This document shows, one piece after another, positions 25,940 to 36,634 of a stretch of 64,000 bases of DNA (positions are counted from its first letter, which is position 1; each line of letters begins with the position of its first letter). Origin of the DNA: Bradyrhizobium campsiandrae (GTDB lineage: Bacteria; Pseudomonadota; Alphaproteobacteria; Rhizobiales; Xanthobacteraceae); NCBI RefSeq assembly GCF_014529705.1, contig NZ_JAANIH010000008.1, positions 120,887 through 184,886 of the forward strand. Reading direction: 5' to 3'. The notes beneath the pieces are model-generated. The model did not search any database. It was not told the DNA's origin and saw only the letters and a list, made by a program, of their open reading frames with translations. Position numbers and translations under genes: made by a program.

Positions 25940-26254
25940 ATGGATGAGGTCTTCAAAGCGCTCGCCGATGCGTCACGACGATCGCTGCTGGACAGGCTTC
26001 ACGCCAGGAACGGTCAGACGCTGAACGAACTTTGCGAAGGCCTCGCGATGACGCGGCAGGCGGTGACAAAGCACCTGGTCATTCTCGAAGAGGCCAATCT
26101 GGTCACGACCATCAGGCATGGCCGCGAGAAGCTGCACTATCTCAATCCGGTGCCGATCCACCAGATCGGCGAGCGCTGGATCAGGAAATTCGAGCGCGGC
26201 AAGCTCGCCGCGCTCAGCGAATTGAAACGCCAGTTGGAGAAGCGTGATGAGTAA
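25940..26254 (+). CDS. ArsR-family transcriptional repressor
   Basis: A 104-residue winged-helix protein. MDEVFKALADASRRSLLDRL is the family N terminus; the recognition region is MTRQAVTKHLVILEEANLV with the wing around RHGREKLHYLNP. No metal-binding cysteine motif (CxC) is visible, so it is not an arsenic sensor. It belongs to the type coupled to AHSA1/SRPBCC genes, which follow here with overlapping starts. The probable operator lies inside its own promoter. Confidence 0.92.
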   Translation: MDEVFKALADASRRSLLDRLHARNGQTLNELCEGLAMTRQAVTKHLVILEEANLVTTIRHGREKLHYLNPVPIHQIGERWIRKFERGKLAALSELKRQLEKRDE

Positions 26255-26717
26255 GCCGCAATTCGTCTATGTCACCTATATCGAGACCACGCCGGAGAAG
26301 CTCTGGGAGGCGCTGACGTCGAGCGAGTTCACCCGGCAATATTGGTTCGGCGCCGAGGTCCGCTCCGACTGGACGGTCGGCTCGCCCTTCGCGCTCACAC
26401 TCGACGGCGAGGTCACCGATTCCGGCGAGATCCTCGAGGCCGATCCGCCGCGGCGCCTGTCCTACAGCTTCAAGCACCACAAATACGAAGAGCTGCGCGG
26501 CGAACCGATCTCGCGGGTCGTGTTCACCCTCGAACCCTTCGGCCCGGTCGTGCGTCTGACCGTGCTGCATGACGGCTTCATCGAGGGCGGAAAATATCTC
26601 GGCGCCGTCTCCAACGGCTGGCCGGCGATCCTGTCCCAGCTCAAGAGCCTGCTGGAGACTGGCAAGTTGCTCAACATCACGCGCGCAGCCCTCAACAAGG
26701 GATTTGACGCAAAATGA
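26247..26717 (+). CDS. AHSA1/SRPBCC-domain protein 1
   Basis: A 156-residue START-like hydrophobic-cavity protein (FVYVTYIETTPEKLWEALTS, QYWFGAEVRSDW). The C-terminal helix has NGWPAILSQLKSLLETG. The ATG at 26247 overlaps the stop of arsR by eight bases, so translation is coupled; GTG 26244 is the alternative. Ligand unknown. It is a close paralogue of the next gene. Confidence 0.88.
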   Translation: MSKPQFVYVTYIETTPEKLWEALTSSEFTRQYWFGAEVRSDWTVGSPFALTLDGEVTDSGEILEADPPRRLSYSFKHHKYEELRGEPISRVVFTLEPFGPVVRLTVLHDGFIEGGKYLGAVSNGWPAILSQLKSLLETGKLLNITRAALNKGFDAK

Positions 26718-27226
26718 AGCTCGATCAGTTCAAGCCGCTGACGGTCTACACCATCTACATCGCCTCCACGCCGGAGAAGGTGTGGGAGGCGCTGACCTCT
26801 GCCGAGTTCAGCAGGCAATACTTCTTCGGCAACGCCGTTGAGGTCGAGCCGCGGCTCGGCGGCGCCTTCATCGTGCGCACGCCTGACGGCGCCGTGCATA
26901 TCAGCGGCGAGGTGCTCGCCTACGATCCGCCGCGCAAGCTTGCGGTAACGTTCAACGTCAACTGGCCCGAGTTGATCGAGAAGCTGGGACCGACCCTCGT
27001 CACCTACGACATCGAGCAAATCGGCGACGCGGTCCGGCTCACGATGAGCGAAGGCCATGACCGCGAACTCAGCGATGACATCCTGTCCGGCGGGCGCTCG
27101 GGCTGGCCCGCGATCCTCTCGAGCCTCAAGAGCGTGCTCGAAACCGGCAATCCACTCGCCGTCAGGCTCGGCCCGCCGCAGCGGATGCTGGATGCGCTGA
27201 AGGCGATGGGCATCAAGACGCCGTAG
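26714..27226 (+). CDS. AHSA1/SRPBCC-domain protein 2
   Basis: 170 residues: TVYTIYIASTPEKVWEALTS and RQYFFGNAVEVEPRLGG match the first copy, as does SGWPAILSSLKSVLETGN. The start overlaps the preceding stop (ATGA). Tandem duplication within the operon is likely. It probably binds a hydrophobic small molecule, but none can be named. Confidence 0.88.
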   Translation: MKLDQFKPLTVYTIYIASTPEKVWEALTSAEFSRQYFFGNAVEVEPRLGGAFIVRTPDGAVHISGEVLAYDPPRKLAVTFNVNWPELIEKLGPTLVTYDIEQIGDAVRLTMSEGHDRELSDDILSGGRSGWPAILSSLKSVLETGNPLAVRLGPPQRMLDALKAMGIKTP

Positions 27227-27246
27227 GTCGCCGCAACCTCAGTATG

Positions 27247-27336
27247 GTAGGGTGGGCAAAGGCGCACTTGCGCCGTGCCCACGTCTTCCCATCGAATAGC
27301 AAAGACGTGGGCACGCTTCGCTTTGCCCACCCTACG
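27247..27336. repeat. Dispersed palindromic repeat, family A, copy 2
   Basis: GTAGGGTGGGCAAAG at the left and CTTTGCCCACCCTACG at the right are inverted copies, with GTGCCCACGTCTT / AAGACGTGGGCAC as inner arms. It has the same plan as 9093-9182 and lies between convergent genes. Confidence 0.85.
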
Positions 27337-27343
27337 GCACCGG

Positions 27344-28117
27344 TCACGGAAGGGGCACCACCAACCGCCGATAAAGATGCCACGTCGCGTGCCCGAGCAC
27401 GGGAAGCGTCACCACCAGACCGAGGAAGTACGGCAGCGCCGAGACGATCAGCAGCATCACGATGACAGCCGCCCAGCCGATCATCGGCAATGGACTCGTC
27501 ACGACCGCGCGCACGCTGGTCACCATGGCCGTGACAAAATCGACCTCGCGGTCGAGCAGCAGCGGAAACGACACCACGGTCAGTGAGAACAAGATCAGCG
27601 ACAACACGGCGCCGACCGCGTTGCCGATGGCGAGAAACAGCAGGCCTTCGTTGGTCGTCAGCACCACCGTCATGAATTCCTGCAGGCTCGAGAACGAGGC
27701 GTGCAGGCCGAGCAGGAGCGCGATCAACAGCCGCACCTGATACATCCAGATCACGAACACGAACAGCGTGACGAAGGCCATCCAGCCGATCTCGCCGCGC
27801 GAACGGATCGCCGACCAGATCGTGGCAAAGGATACCGGCTCGCAACGCTCCCTGCGGCGGCTCACCTCGTAGAGGCCGATCGCGACGAATGGCCCGATCA
27901 GCGCGAAGCCCGCCGCCAGCGGATAGGCGAGATAGACCATCCCGAAGGCGGTGAGACAGAGCATGATGATGATGCCGCCGGCGGCGTAGAGCGCCCCGAA
28001 GGCGACGCCATAGAGCGGCAGGGCCTGAAAATCGCGCAGGCCCTCGACGAGGGCCTCGGCGATGTCCGTCGCCGCGACGGGACGCACCACAGGATCGACT
28101 TTGCCCGAGACGGACAT
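27344..28117 (-). CDS. DUF2189-type integral membrane protein
   Basis: 257 residues from the ATG at 28117 (MSVSGKVDPVVRP). The soluble N-terminal part is followed by six hydrophobic segments; LPLYGVAFGALYAAGGI and YPLAAGFALIGPFVAIGLYE are typical of DUF2189 proteins, as is EVDFVTAMVTSVRAV. Function unknown. The frame continues to 28162, but the shorter start fits the family. Confidence 0.85.
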   Translation of the reverse strand: MSVSGKVDPVVRPVAATDIAEALVEGLRDFQALPLYGVAFGALYAAGGIIIMLCLTAFGMVYLAYPLAAGFALIGPFVAIGLYEVSRRRERCEPVSFATIWSAIRSRGEIGWMAFVTLFVFVIWMYQVRLLIALLLGLHASFSSLQEFMTVVLTTNEGLLFLAIGNAVGAVLSLILFSLTVVSFPLLLDREVDFVTAMVTSVRAVVTSPLPMIGWAAVIVMLLIVSALPYFLGLVVTLPVLGHATWHLYRRLVVPLP

Positions 28118-28357
28118 CAGCTTCCTCCCCACTTTGGCGCGATCTTTCGTCGCGCACCCCAAGATATTAGCGCCACTGCGCGCACGCGCAACTCGACACT
28201 GGACGACGGGCTAGATTGTAGCGACGTCCCGATGCACGCGCGCCAGAACCTTGACCTTCGGTCAGGTTTTCGCATCGATGGCTATGGACTGGGCGGACGA
28301 TCGTGCCGCAAATTGTACCTCCAACGAACACGCGCGACGAGCGGACCCTTCCTACCG

Positions 28358-30580
28358 ATGAGCCTGCGTACCCGGTTACTGATCCTCGTCATCGCGGCCA
28401 TGCTGGTACCCGCGAGCCTCGTCGGCTTGCGCTTCGTGCAGAATCGCAGCAGCGAGATCGAGGCAGCCCTGGCCAATCTAGCCGCATCCGCCGACGACAT
28501 CGCCAGCGATCTGAACGAGAAGATCCAGGGCACCGCGCAGCTTCACTACGGCCTCGCCCGCGCCCGCGACCTCGACACGCGCGACAAGGCGGCTTGCTCG
28601 GCGTTTCTGTCCGACGTGCGCGAAGAATATCCGCAGTTCACGGGAATCCTGACCATCGACCCCGATGGCAGCCTGTTCTGCGATTCACTGCGGACCAACC
28701 GCGTCCTCGACCTGAATGATCGCGCCTATTTCAAGCAGGCAAAGGTCTCGCAAGGCGCCGTCGCGGTGGAGCCGGTGTTCGGCCGCCTGACCGGAATATC
28801 GGTGCTCCAGATCGCCTATCCGGTGCGATCGGACACCGGCGCGCTGAAATTCGTCCTGCTCGCCTCCTTCAACCTGAACAAGTTCGCGGAGTTTCACGAC
28901 AAGCGCTTGCTCGCCGAGATCCTGCTCGTCGACAGCAAAGGGACGATCCTCGTCGCCCCCAAGACAGGCAGTTGGAACCAGCCGGTCGGCGCGTCGATCG
29001 CGGGGACTGACCTGTTTGGTTTCGCGGCATCGCCCGACGGCGAGGCGTCGCGCGAACTGGCCGATCGCGAAGGCCACAGACAGGTCTGGGCCGTGGCCCG
29101 CTCGCCCGCGATCCGCAGCGCCGGTCTCTACATTCTGGTCGGACGTTCCAAGGACGGACTGGTCGCGGCGGCGAACCGCAGGCTCTTTGAGGACTTGGCG
29201 ATCCTCGCGGTGGCCTCGCTGCTGCTGCTCGCCGGCATCTGGATCCTGGCGACGGTCAGCATCGGACGCCAGGTGGGACGGCTCGCCGCAATGGCAAAGC
29301 GGCTCGGGCTTGGCGACCTCAGCGCACGCATTCCCCCGCCGCATCCCAGCGGCGAATTGGGGGGACTGATGGCCCTGCTGAACGGCACCGCCGAGTCGCT
29401 CGAGCAACAGCGCGCCGCCATCGCGGACCTCAGTCACAAGCTCAGCCAGTCCCAGAAGATGGAAGCCATGGGCCAGCTCACCGGCGGCGTGGCGCATGAT
29501 TTCAACAATCTCCTCACCGTCATTCTCGGCAATTCCGAGCATCTTGCCGACAGTCTGGCGGGCAACAGGGACTTGCAGCGGATCGCCGGCGACATCGCAA
29601 CCGCCGCCGAGCGCGGCTCGGACCTGACGCGCAGCCTTCTCGCCTTCGCGCGCAAGCAGCCGCTGCGACCAAGCGAGATCGACATCGCCGAGAAGGTCGT
29701 CGGCATGGAGCAGCTGTTGCGCCGGTCGCTCGGCGAGCACATCGAGTGCAGCTTCGCGTTCGGCGCCGATCTGTGGCTGACCAGCGTCGACCCCGGCCAG
29801 CTCGCGACCGCCCTGCTTAATCTCGTGCTCAATGCGCGCGACGCGATGCCAGGTGGCGGCGGGCTGACGGTCGAGGTTCGCAATGTTTCGCTCGGGCCAT
29901 CCGATCTCGATGTCAACGGCGAACCGCACCCTGGAGATTACGTCATGGTGGCCGTGACGGATACGGGATGCGGCATGGCAGCAGACGTCGCGGGCCGCGC
30001 GTTCGAACCGTTCTTCACCACCAAGGAGGTGGGCAAGGGCACAGGCCTCGGCCTCAGCATGGTCTACGGATTCGCGCAGCAATCCGGCGGGCTCGTGCAA
30101 CTCCAGTCTGAGCCAGGACAAGGCAGCGTCGTCAGGCTGTTCTTTCCTCGTATCGCGGCGACGCCGGGCGAGGATTCGATCCCCCCAGAGCAGGTCACGG
30201 CACCCGACGGAAGCGAGACCATTCTCGTCGTTGAAGACGACGACATGGTGCGAGCCTATGTCGAATGCCAGCTCCGGACGCTCGGCTACCGCGTCATCGC
30301 GACGTCGAGCGGACCGGCGGCACTGGACGTGCTGCGCCAGCGAGGAGACATCCATCTGCTGTTCACCGATGTCGTCATGCCCGGCGGCATGTTCGGGCCG
30401 GAGCTTGCGCGGCAGGCGACGGCCTTACGCCCTGGCCTCAAGGTGCTCTTTACGTCCGGCTACAGCCAGGATCCCGTCAAGACTCCCGACGGGGTCGACG
30501 CCCGCATTCTGACGAAACCGTTCAAGCGGCAGGATCTCGCCGCGATGCTGCGGACCGCCCTGTCGGGGACACCACGCTAG
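28358..30580 (+). CDS. Hybrid sensor histidine kinase with C-terminal receiver
   Basis: A 740-residue two-component protein. It has an N-terminal membrane segment (LLILVIAAMLVPASLVG), a periplasmic sensor region of about 240 residues resembling a Cache/PDC fold, and a second membrane segment (LAILAVASLLLLAGIWILA). A HAMP-like stretch follows. The HisKA phospho-site is His380 in GGVAHDFNNLLTVILGN. The ATPase domain has NLVLNARDAMPGGG, DTGCGM and GKGTGLGLSMVYG. The receiver has Asp671 in LLFTDVVMPGG and Lys in LTKPFK. The start at 28358 is directly before the first membrane segment. No cognate regulator is adjacent. Confidence 0.93.
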   Translation: MSLRTRLLILVIAAMLVPASLVGLRFVQNRSSEIEAALANLAASADDIASDLNEKIQGTAQLHYGLARARDLDTRDKAACSAFLSDVREEYPQFTGILTIDPDGSLFCDSLRTNRVLDLNDRAYFKQAKVSQGAVAVEPVFGRLTGISVLQIAYPVRSDTGALKFVLLASFNLNKFAEFHDKRLLAEILLVDSKGTILVAPKTGSWNQPVGASIAGTDLFGFAASPDGEASRELADREGHRQVWAVARSPAIRSAGLYILVGRSKDGLVAAANRRLFEDLAILAVASLLLLAGIWILATVSIGRQVGRLAAMAKRLGLGDLSARIPPPHPSGELGGLMALLNGTAESLEQQRAAIADLSHKLSQSQKMEAMGQLTGGVAHDFNNLLTVILGNSEHLADSLAGNRDLQRIAGDIATAAERGSDLTRSLLAFARKQPLRPSEIDIAEKVVGMEQLLRRSLGEHIECSFAFGADLWLTSVDPGQLATALLNLVLNARDAMPGGGGLTVEVRNVSLGPSDLDVNGEPHPGDYVMVAVTDTGCGMAADVAGRAFEPFFTTKEVGKGTGLGLSMVYGFAQQSGGLVQLQSEPGQGSVVRLFFPRIAATPGEDSIPPEQVTAPDGSETILVVEDDDMVRAYVECQLRTLGYRVIATSSGPAALDVLRQRGDIHLLFTDVVMPGGMFGPELARQATALRPGLKVLFTSGYSQDPVKTPDGVDARILTKPFKRQDLAAMLRTALSGTPR

Positions 30581-30624
30581 GGCGTGATGGGATGGGGTTG
30601 CATCAAGCCGCCGCGGGCTCGGTG

Positions 30625-30790
30625 CACCTCTCCCGCTTGCGGGAGAGGTCGGCGCAACGCGCCGGGTGAGGGTTCTTTCCTCTGGGGGACTGTCCCGTTG
30701 CGGAGAAACCCTCTCCCCGACCCTCCCCCGCATCCGCCTTCGCCCGAAGGCGGGCTTCGGCGCGACAGGAGCGGGGGAGGGAGCGCACCT
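30625..30790. repeat. Dispersed repeat, family C, long copy
   Basis: CACCTCTCCCGCTTGCGGGAGAGG opens a mosaic of palindromes followed by GCGCCGGGTGAGGGTTC, CCCTCTCCCCGACCC and a CGCCTTCGCCCGAAGGCG hairpin. The opening part recurs at 12142-12185. It fills the gap between the convergent kinase and acyl-CoA synthetase genes. Confidence 0.7.
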
Positions 30791-30805
30791 CCCTTGTGTC
30801 AGAAG

Positions 30806-32416
<1,611 letters not shown>

Positions 32417-32419
32417 GGC

Positions 32420-33556
32420 TCAGCGCACCGTCGCGAAGAATTTTCTGACATCGCGCACGAACAGCTCCGGCTGCTCGAAGGCGGCGAAATGTCCGCCCTT
32501 CTCCATCTCGCTCCAATGGGTGATGTCGGGAAAATTCGGTTCCATCCAGCGCCGCACCGGCGTGATGATCTCCTTGGGAAACACCGCCACCCCGGTCGGC
32601 ACGGTCACTTTCGGTGGCGTTCGACGCTTGCCAAAACTCTCCCAATAGAGCCGCGCCGACGACGTCGCCGTCTCGGTCGCCCAATAGAGCATGACGTTGT
32701 CGAGCAGCTCGTCCTTGTCGAAGATATTTTCGGGATGACCGTCGCAATCGGTCCAGGCCCAGAACTTTTCCAGGATCCAGGCCGCCTGGCCGCTCGGCGA
32801 ATCCGTGAGGCCATAGCCGAGCGTCTGCGGCCGGGTCGATTGCTGTTTCGAGTAACCGGAGTCGAGATCGACATAATGCTTGAGGCCGGCGAGCGCGCGT
32901 TTCTCCTCCGGCGTCGGCTCGCCCTCGACGTCAGGCGCGGCATTGAAGGCAAGCGTAATGTGGATACCGGCGCAATGTGCAGGGTCCTGCGCGCCGAGCG
33001 AGGTCGTCACCGCCGAGCCCCAATCGCCGCCTTGCGCGCCGTACCTGGCATAGCCAAGCCGGTCCATCAGCCTGGCCCAGGTCGCGGCGATGCGGTCGAC
33101 ACCCCAGCCGGTAGTTTTTGGCTTGGCCGAGAAGCCGAAGCCCGGGAGCGACGGGCAGATCACGTGAAAGGCATCCGCAGGATTGCCGCCATGGGCAACG
33201 GGATCGACCAGCGGCGCGATGACTTTCTGGAATTCGACGATCGAACCGGGCCAGCCATGGGTGATGATCAGCGGCAGCGCGTTTGCTTCTCGCGAACGCA
33301 CATGCAGGAAGTGGATGTCGAGCCCGTCGATCTCGGTGGTGAACTGGTCGAAGCGATTGAGCTTTGCCTCACGGGCCCGCCAGTCGTAACCGTTGGCCCA
33401 ATAGGCGCAGATCTCCTGGATCCATTTCAGCGGCGCGCCCTGGCTCCAGTCATCGACCAGCTCGGCCTCCGGCCAGCGCGTGCGGGCAAGGCGCGATTTG
33501 AGATCGGCGAGGATGTCGTCGCTGATGGCGATGCGGAACGGTTTGATGGCGGTCAT
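32420..33556 (-). CDS. Epoxide hydrolase (EHN-type alpha/beta hydrolase)
   Basis: 378 residues. The N-terminal EHN domain (RIAISDDILADLKSRLARTR, WPEAELVDDWSQG) precedes an alpha/beta-hydrolase fold. The oxyanion motif is ITHGWPGSIVEF; the nucleophile Asp is in QGGDWGSAV; the catalytic His is in MEKGGHFAAFEQPE. It adds water to an epoxide to give a diol, or acts on related substrates. It is the first gene of the operon with the acyl-CoA synthetase. Confidence 0.92.
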   Translation of the reverse strand: MTAIKPFRIAISDDILADLKSRLARTRWPEAELVDDWSQGAPLKWIQEICAYWANGYDWRAREAKLNRFDQFTTEIDGLDIHFLHVRSREANALPLIITHGWPGSIVEFQKVIAPLVDPVAHGGNPADAFHVICPSLPGFGFSAKPKTTGWGVDRIAATWARLMDRLGYARYGAQGGDWGSAVTTSLGAQDPAHCAGIHITLAFNAAPDVEGEPTPEEKRALAGLKHYVDLDSGYSKQQSTRPQTLGYGLTDSPSGQAAWILEKFWAWTDCDGHPENIFDKDELLDNVMLYWATETATSSARLYWESFGKRRTPPKVTVPTGVAVFPKEIITPVRRWMEPNFPDITHWSEMEKGGHFAAFEQPELFVRDVRKFFATVR

Positions 33557-33653
33557 CGGCGGCCTCCCGATTTTCTTATCGAAGAGAGTAGACCGAACAG
33601 GCGCCGCATCAAAGGTATCCCTTCTCTCCCCACAAGGGGAGAGGGGAAGAGAG

Positions 33654-34109
33654 CTAGCCCGACAAAGCCGCCTTCACCAGGCCGCTCGCCTTGCCGAAAT
33701 CCATCTGTCCCGCGTATTTCGCGCGCAGCACCGCGATCACCTTGCCCATGTCCTTCATGCCGGCAGCGCCGGTCTCGGCGATGGCGTCGGCGATCGCCTT
33801 CTGCACCTCGTCGTCGGACATCTGCTTCGGCAGATAGGCCGAGATCACCGCGATCTCCTCGCGCTCCTGCGCAGCAAGCTCGGCGCGGCCGCCCTTGTCG
33901 TAGAGCTCGACCGCTTCCTGGCGCTGCTTGATCATCTTCTGCAGCACGGCGAGCAGATCGGCGTCGGACAGCGGCGGCTTGCCGTTGCCGCGGGCGTCGA
34001 TGTCGGCGTTCTTGATGGTCGAGTTCACCATGCGCAGCGTGGAGAGCTTGCGCTCGTCCTTGGCCTTCATGGCCTCCTTGACCGCATTGTTGATGTCGTC
34101 GCGCAGCAT
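33654..34109 (-). CDS. GatB/YqeY-domain protein
   Basis: 151 residues, MLRDDINNAVKEAMKAKDER at the N terminus, AVISAYLPKQMSDDEVQKAI in the middle and KYAGQMDFGKASGLVKAALS at the end. The domain is the tRNA-binding tail found in GatB; stand-alone YqeY proteins have no proven enzyme activity. In this neighbourhood it is divergent from carA. Confidence 0.92.
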   Translation of the reverse strand: MLRDDINNAVKEAMKAKDERKLSTLRMVNSTIKNADIDARGNGKPPLSDADLLAVLQKMIKQRQEAVELYDKGGRAELAAQEREEIAVISAYLPKQMSDDEVQKAIADAIAETGAAGMKDMGKVIAVLRAKYAGQMDFGKASGLVKAALSG

Positions 34110-34338
34110 GATCGTGATCCCTTCCGTCTATCGCCATGATCTAAGCTGTTCCCGGCAAAGAGGCCAGTGCGGACCCGTCATGAGAGGTTCATTGTTGCCC
34201 CGCCAGCGGCCAAAATGGCGCAAAATTGCCAAACCCGGCCTAAGTGCCTGAGGAGGCCTGCCAAATATGCAAAAACGCATGTGAATCCGCCGTTTCCCGC
34301 TTTGACGGCCGCGCGTGGGGGGCTTATGAAGCGGGCTC

Positions 34339-35529
34339 ATGACACAACATGACAACGATCCCGCCTGGCCGGACCATAAACCGACCGCGCTCCTCGTGCT
34401 TGCCGATGGCACGGTGCTCGAAGGCTTTGGTCTCGGCGCCGAAGGCCATGCCGTCGGCGAGGTCTGCTTCAACACCGCGATGACCGGCTATGAGGAGATC
34501 CTGACCGATCCCTCCTATGCCGGCCAGCTCATCACCTTCACCTTCCCACATATCGGCAATGTCGGCACCAACGAGGACGACATCGAGACGGTGAACATGG
34601 CCGCGACGCCGGGCGCGCGCGGCGTGATCCTGCGCACCGCGATAACCGATCCCTCGAACTACCGCGCCACCAAGCATCTCGATGCCTGGCTGAAGGCGCG
34701 CGGCATCATCGGCCTTTCCGGCATCGACACCCGCGCCCTGACCGCGCTGATCCGCAGCAAGGGCATGCCCAATGCCGTGATCGCGCACGCCAAGAACGGC
34801 GAGTTCGACCTGCATGGCCTGAAGGAAGAAGCGCGCGAATGGCCCGGCCTCGAGGGCATGGACCTCGTGCCGATGGTCACCTCAGGCCAGCGCTTCACCT
34901 GGGACGAGACGCCGTGGCTGTGGGACAAGGGTTTTGGCCGCCAGGACAAGCCGGAGTTCAACGTCGTCGCCATCGATTACGGCATCAAGCGCAACATCTT
35001 GCGCCTGCTCGCCGGCGTCGGCTGCAAGGTGACGGTGGTGCCGGCGACGACCTCGTCCGCCGACATTCTGGCGATGAAGCCGGATGGCGTATTCCTGTCG
35101 AACGGCCCGGGCGATCCGGCCGCCACAGGCAAATACGCGGTCCCCGTGATCCAGGACGTCATCAAGTCGGGCACGCCGACCTTCGGCATCTGCCTCGGCC
35201 ATCAGATGCTTGGTCTTGCCGTCGGCGCCAGGACCAAGAAGATGCATCAGGGCCATCACGGCGCCAATCACCCGGTGAAGGACGAAACCACCGGCAAGGT
35301 CGAGATCACCTCGATGAACCACGGCTTTGCCGTGGACGAGACGACGCTGCCCAAGGGCGCGACGCAGACCCACATCTCCCTGTTTGACGGGTCCAATTGC
35401 GGCATCCAGCTGGATGGCAAACCGGTGTTCTCGGTGCAGTACCACCCCGAGGCATCGCCGGGCCCGCGCGACTCGCACTATCTGTTCCAGCGCTTCGCCG
35501 ACCTGATGCGGCAGAAGAAGAGCGCGTAA
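34339..35529 (+). CDS. carA: Carbamoyl-phosphate synthase small (glutaminase) subunit
   Basis: It supplies ammonia from glutamine to CarB for carbamoyl phosphate, used in arginine and pyrimidine synthesis. 396 residues: the N-terminal domain with NTAMTGYEEILTDPSYAGQ, and a C-terminal class I amidotransferase with nucleophile Cys in TFGICLGHQMLGLAVG and the His-Glu pair in QYHPEASPGPRDS. The start ATG is 230 bp from the divergent yqeY-type gene. carB is not adjacent but lies 4.5 kb downstream in the same direction. Confidence 0.98.
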   Translation: MTQHDNDPAWPDHKPTALLVLADGTVLEGFGLGAEGHAVGEVCFNTAMTGYEEILTDPSYAGQLITFTFPHIGNVGTNEDDIETVNMAATPGARGVILRTAITDPSNYRATKHLDAWLKARGIIGLSGIDTRALTALIRSKGMPNAVIAHAKNGEFDLHGLKEEAREWPGLEGMDLVPMVTSGQRFTWDETPWLWDKGFGRQDKPEFNVVAIDYGIKRNILRLLAGVGCKVTVVPATTSSADILAMKPDGVFLSNGPGDPAATGKYAVPVIQDVIKSGTPTFGICLGHQMLGLAVGARTKKMHQGHHGANHPVKDETTGKVEITSMNHGFAVDETTLPKGATQTHISLFDGSNCGIQLDGKPVFSVQYHPEASPGPRDSHYLFQRFADLMRQKKSA

Positions 35530-35588
35530 AGCCCACCAACGCCGGCGGACGATTGCGTCCGCTGGCCGCCGTCACGGAGGCAGGAACG

Positions 35589-35804
35589 TCACGGACGCAT
35601 GAACATGAAGTCCGTGTCGGGATCGCAGTTCTCGGCGATGAAGCGCAGCTCCGCCTGGATATCGGCGACGGATCTCGTCTCCAGATATTTCGCGATCACC
35701 AGATTGAGCAAAGCCCGGCAGACGGCTTCGTGTCCGAGGCCGGTGGTCTCGGCCTCATCGATGGCCGCGGAAAAATGGCGCTGTGCGACATCCGATGCGT
35801 ACAT
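35589..35804 (-). CDS. Small conserved hypothetical protein, 71 residues
   Basis: Starts MYASDVAQRHFSAAIDEAET and is acidic and helical, ending FIAENCDPDTDFMFMRP. The start at 35804 is preceded by AAGGATGG; the frame to 36023 runs into the start of the cupin gene and is not used. Soluble. Function unknown. Confidence 0.6.
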   Translation of the reverse strand: MYASDVAQRHFSAAIDEAETTGLGHEAVCRALLNLVIAKYLETRSVADIQAELRFIAENCDPDTDFMFMRP

Positions 35805-35949
35805 GGCGTTCCATCCTTGTCTCTCCGGATGGCGTGCCCTCGAACGGCCGGCTGCACCTTGATCTCCGTCAAGCCGGCCTGTCGGCTTGGGAACAAGAGC
35901 GCCCGCGCCGTCTTGATTCCCTTGAAGCGTTTGCTGCCGGAGTCCCGCC

Positions 35950-36474
35950 ATGTCCGTCGTCCGCGACTTTGCCGAGCCGCTCGCCATCGTGTTCGAGGAT
36001 GACGGGCTCGTGCCGAACAACATCCTCCCATTCCTCGTCTACCAGGGCGCGGTGACGCTCGACCCGAAACAGCCGGAAGAGACCATCGAAAACCTGTTCG
36101 AAACCAACGGATGGGGCGGCACGTGGCGCAACGGGGTCTATGACTATCTGCATTATCACGCGACGGTGCATGAAGTGCTCGGCGTCGCGCGCGGCCACGC
36201 CCGGGTTCGCTTCGGCGGCGATCACGGTCAGGAGCTCGAGATCAAGGCTGGCGATGTCGCGGTCCTACCCGCCGGCACCGGGCATCAGTGCATCGAGGCG
36301 AGCGACGATTTCTGCGTGATCGGCGCCTATCCGCCGGGATCGAAGATGGAGATCACGCGGGCAACACCGGAGAACCACGCCAAGGCGTTGCAGACGATTC
36401 CGCAGGTCGCGCTGCCGCCCGCCGACCCGGTGACGGGCGAGCATGGCGCGCTGATGCGGCTGTGGCGGAGTTAG
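35950..36474 (+). CDS. Cupin-domain protein
   Basis: 174 residues. The cupin motif 1 region is YDYLHYHATVHEVLGVARG and motif 2 follows as LPAGTGHQCIE. The two His of HYH and the later His of GHQ probably bind a metal. The family includes dioxygenases, isomerases and storage folds. Nothing in the context narrows the role. Confidence 0.85.
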   Translation: MSVVRDFAEPLAIVFEDDGLVPNNILPFLVYQGAVTLDPKQPEETIENLFETNGWGGTWRNGVYDYLHYHATVHEVLGVARGHARVRFGGDHGQELEIKAGDVAVLPAGTGHQCIEASDDFCVIGAYPPGSKMEITRATPENHAKALQTIPQVALPPADPVTGEHGALMRLWRS

Positions 36475-36499
36475 CCTCAGTCGCACAACAATTTCCGCG

Positions 36500-36620
36500 G
36501 TCGTCCCGGCGCAGGCCGGGACCCATACTCCTCAGATAAAGTTGTGGCACGAGATGGTCATGACCAATCCTCGCCAAACCGCGGGCAGTGGCTATGGGTC
36601 CCGGCCTTCGCCGGGACGAC
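36500..36620. repeat. Long inverted repeat, family E
   Basis: GTCGTCCCGGCGCAGGCC...GGGACCCATA at the left mirrors TATGGGTCCCGG...CGCCGGGACGAC at the right, with about 28-bp arms around a 65-bp centre. It is intergenic between convergent genes. The design is typical of dispersed bradyrhizobial repeats (family knowledge). Confidence 0.75.
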
Positions 36621-36634
36621 ATTGTGGAGATCAG

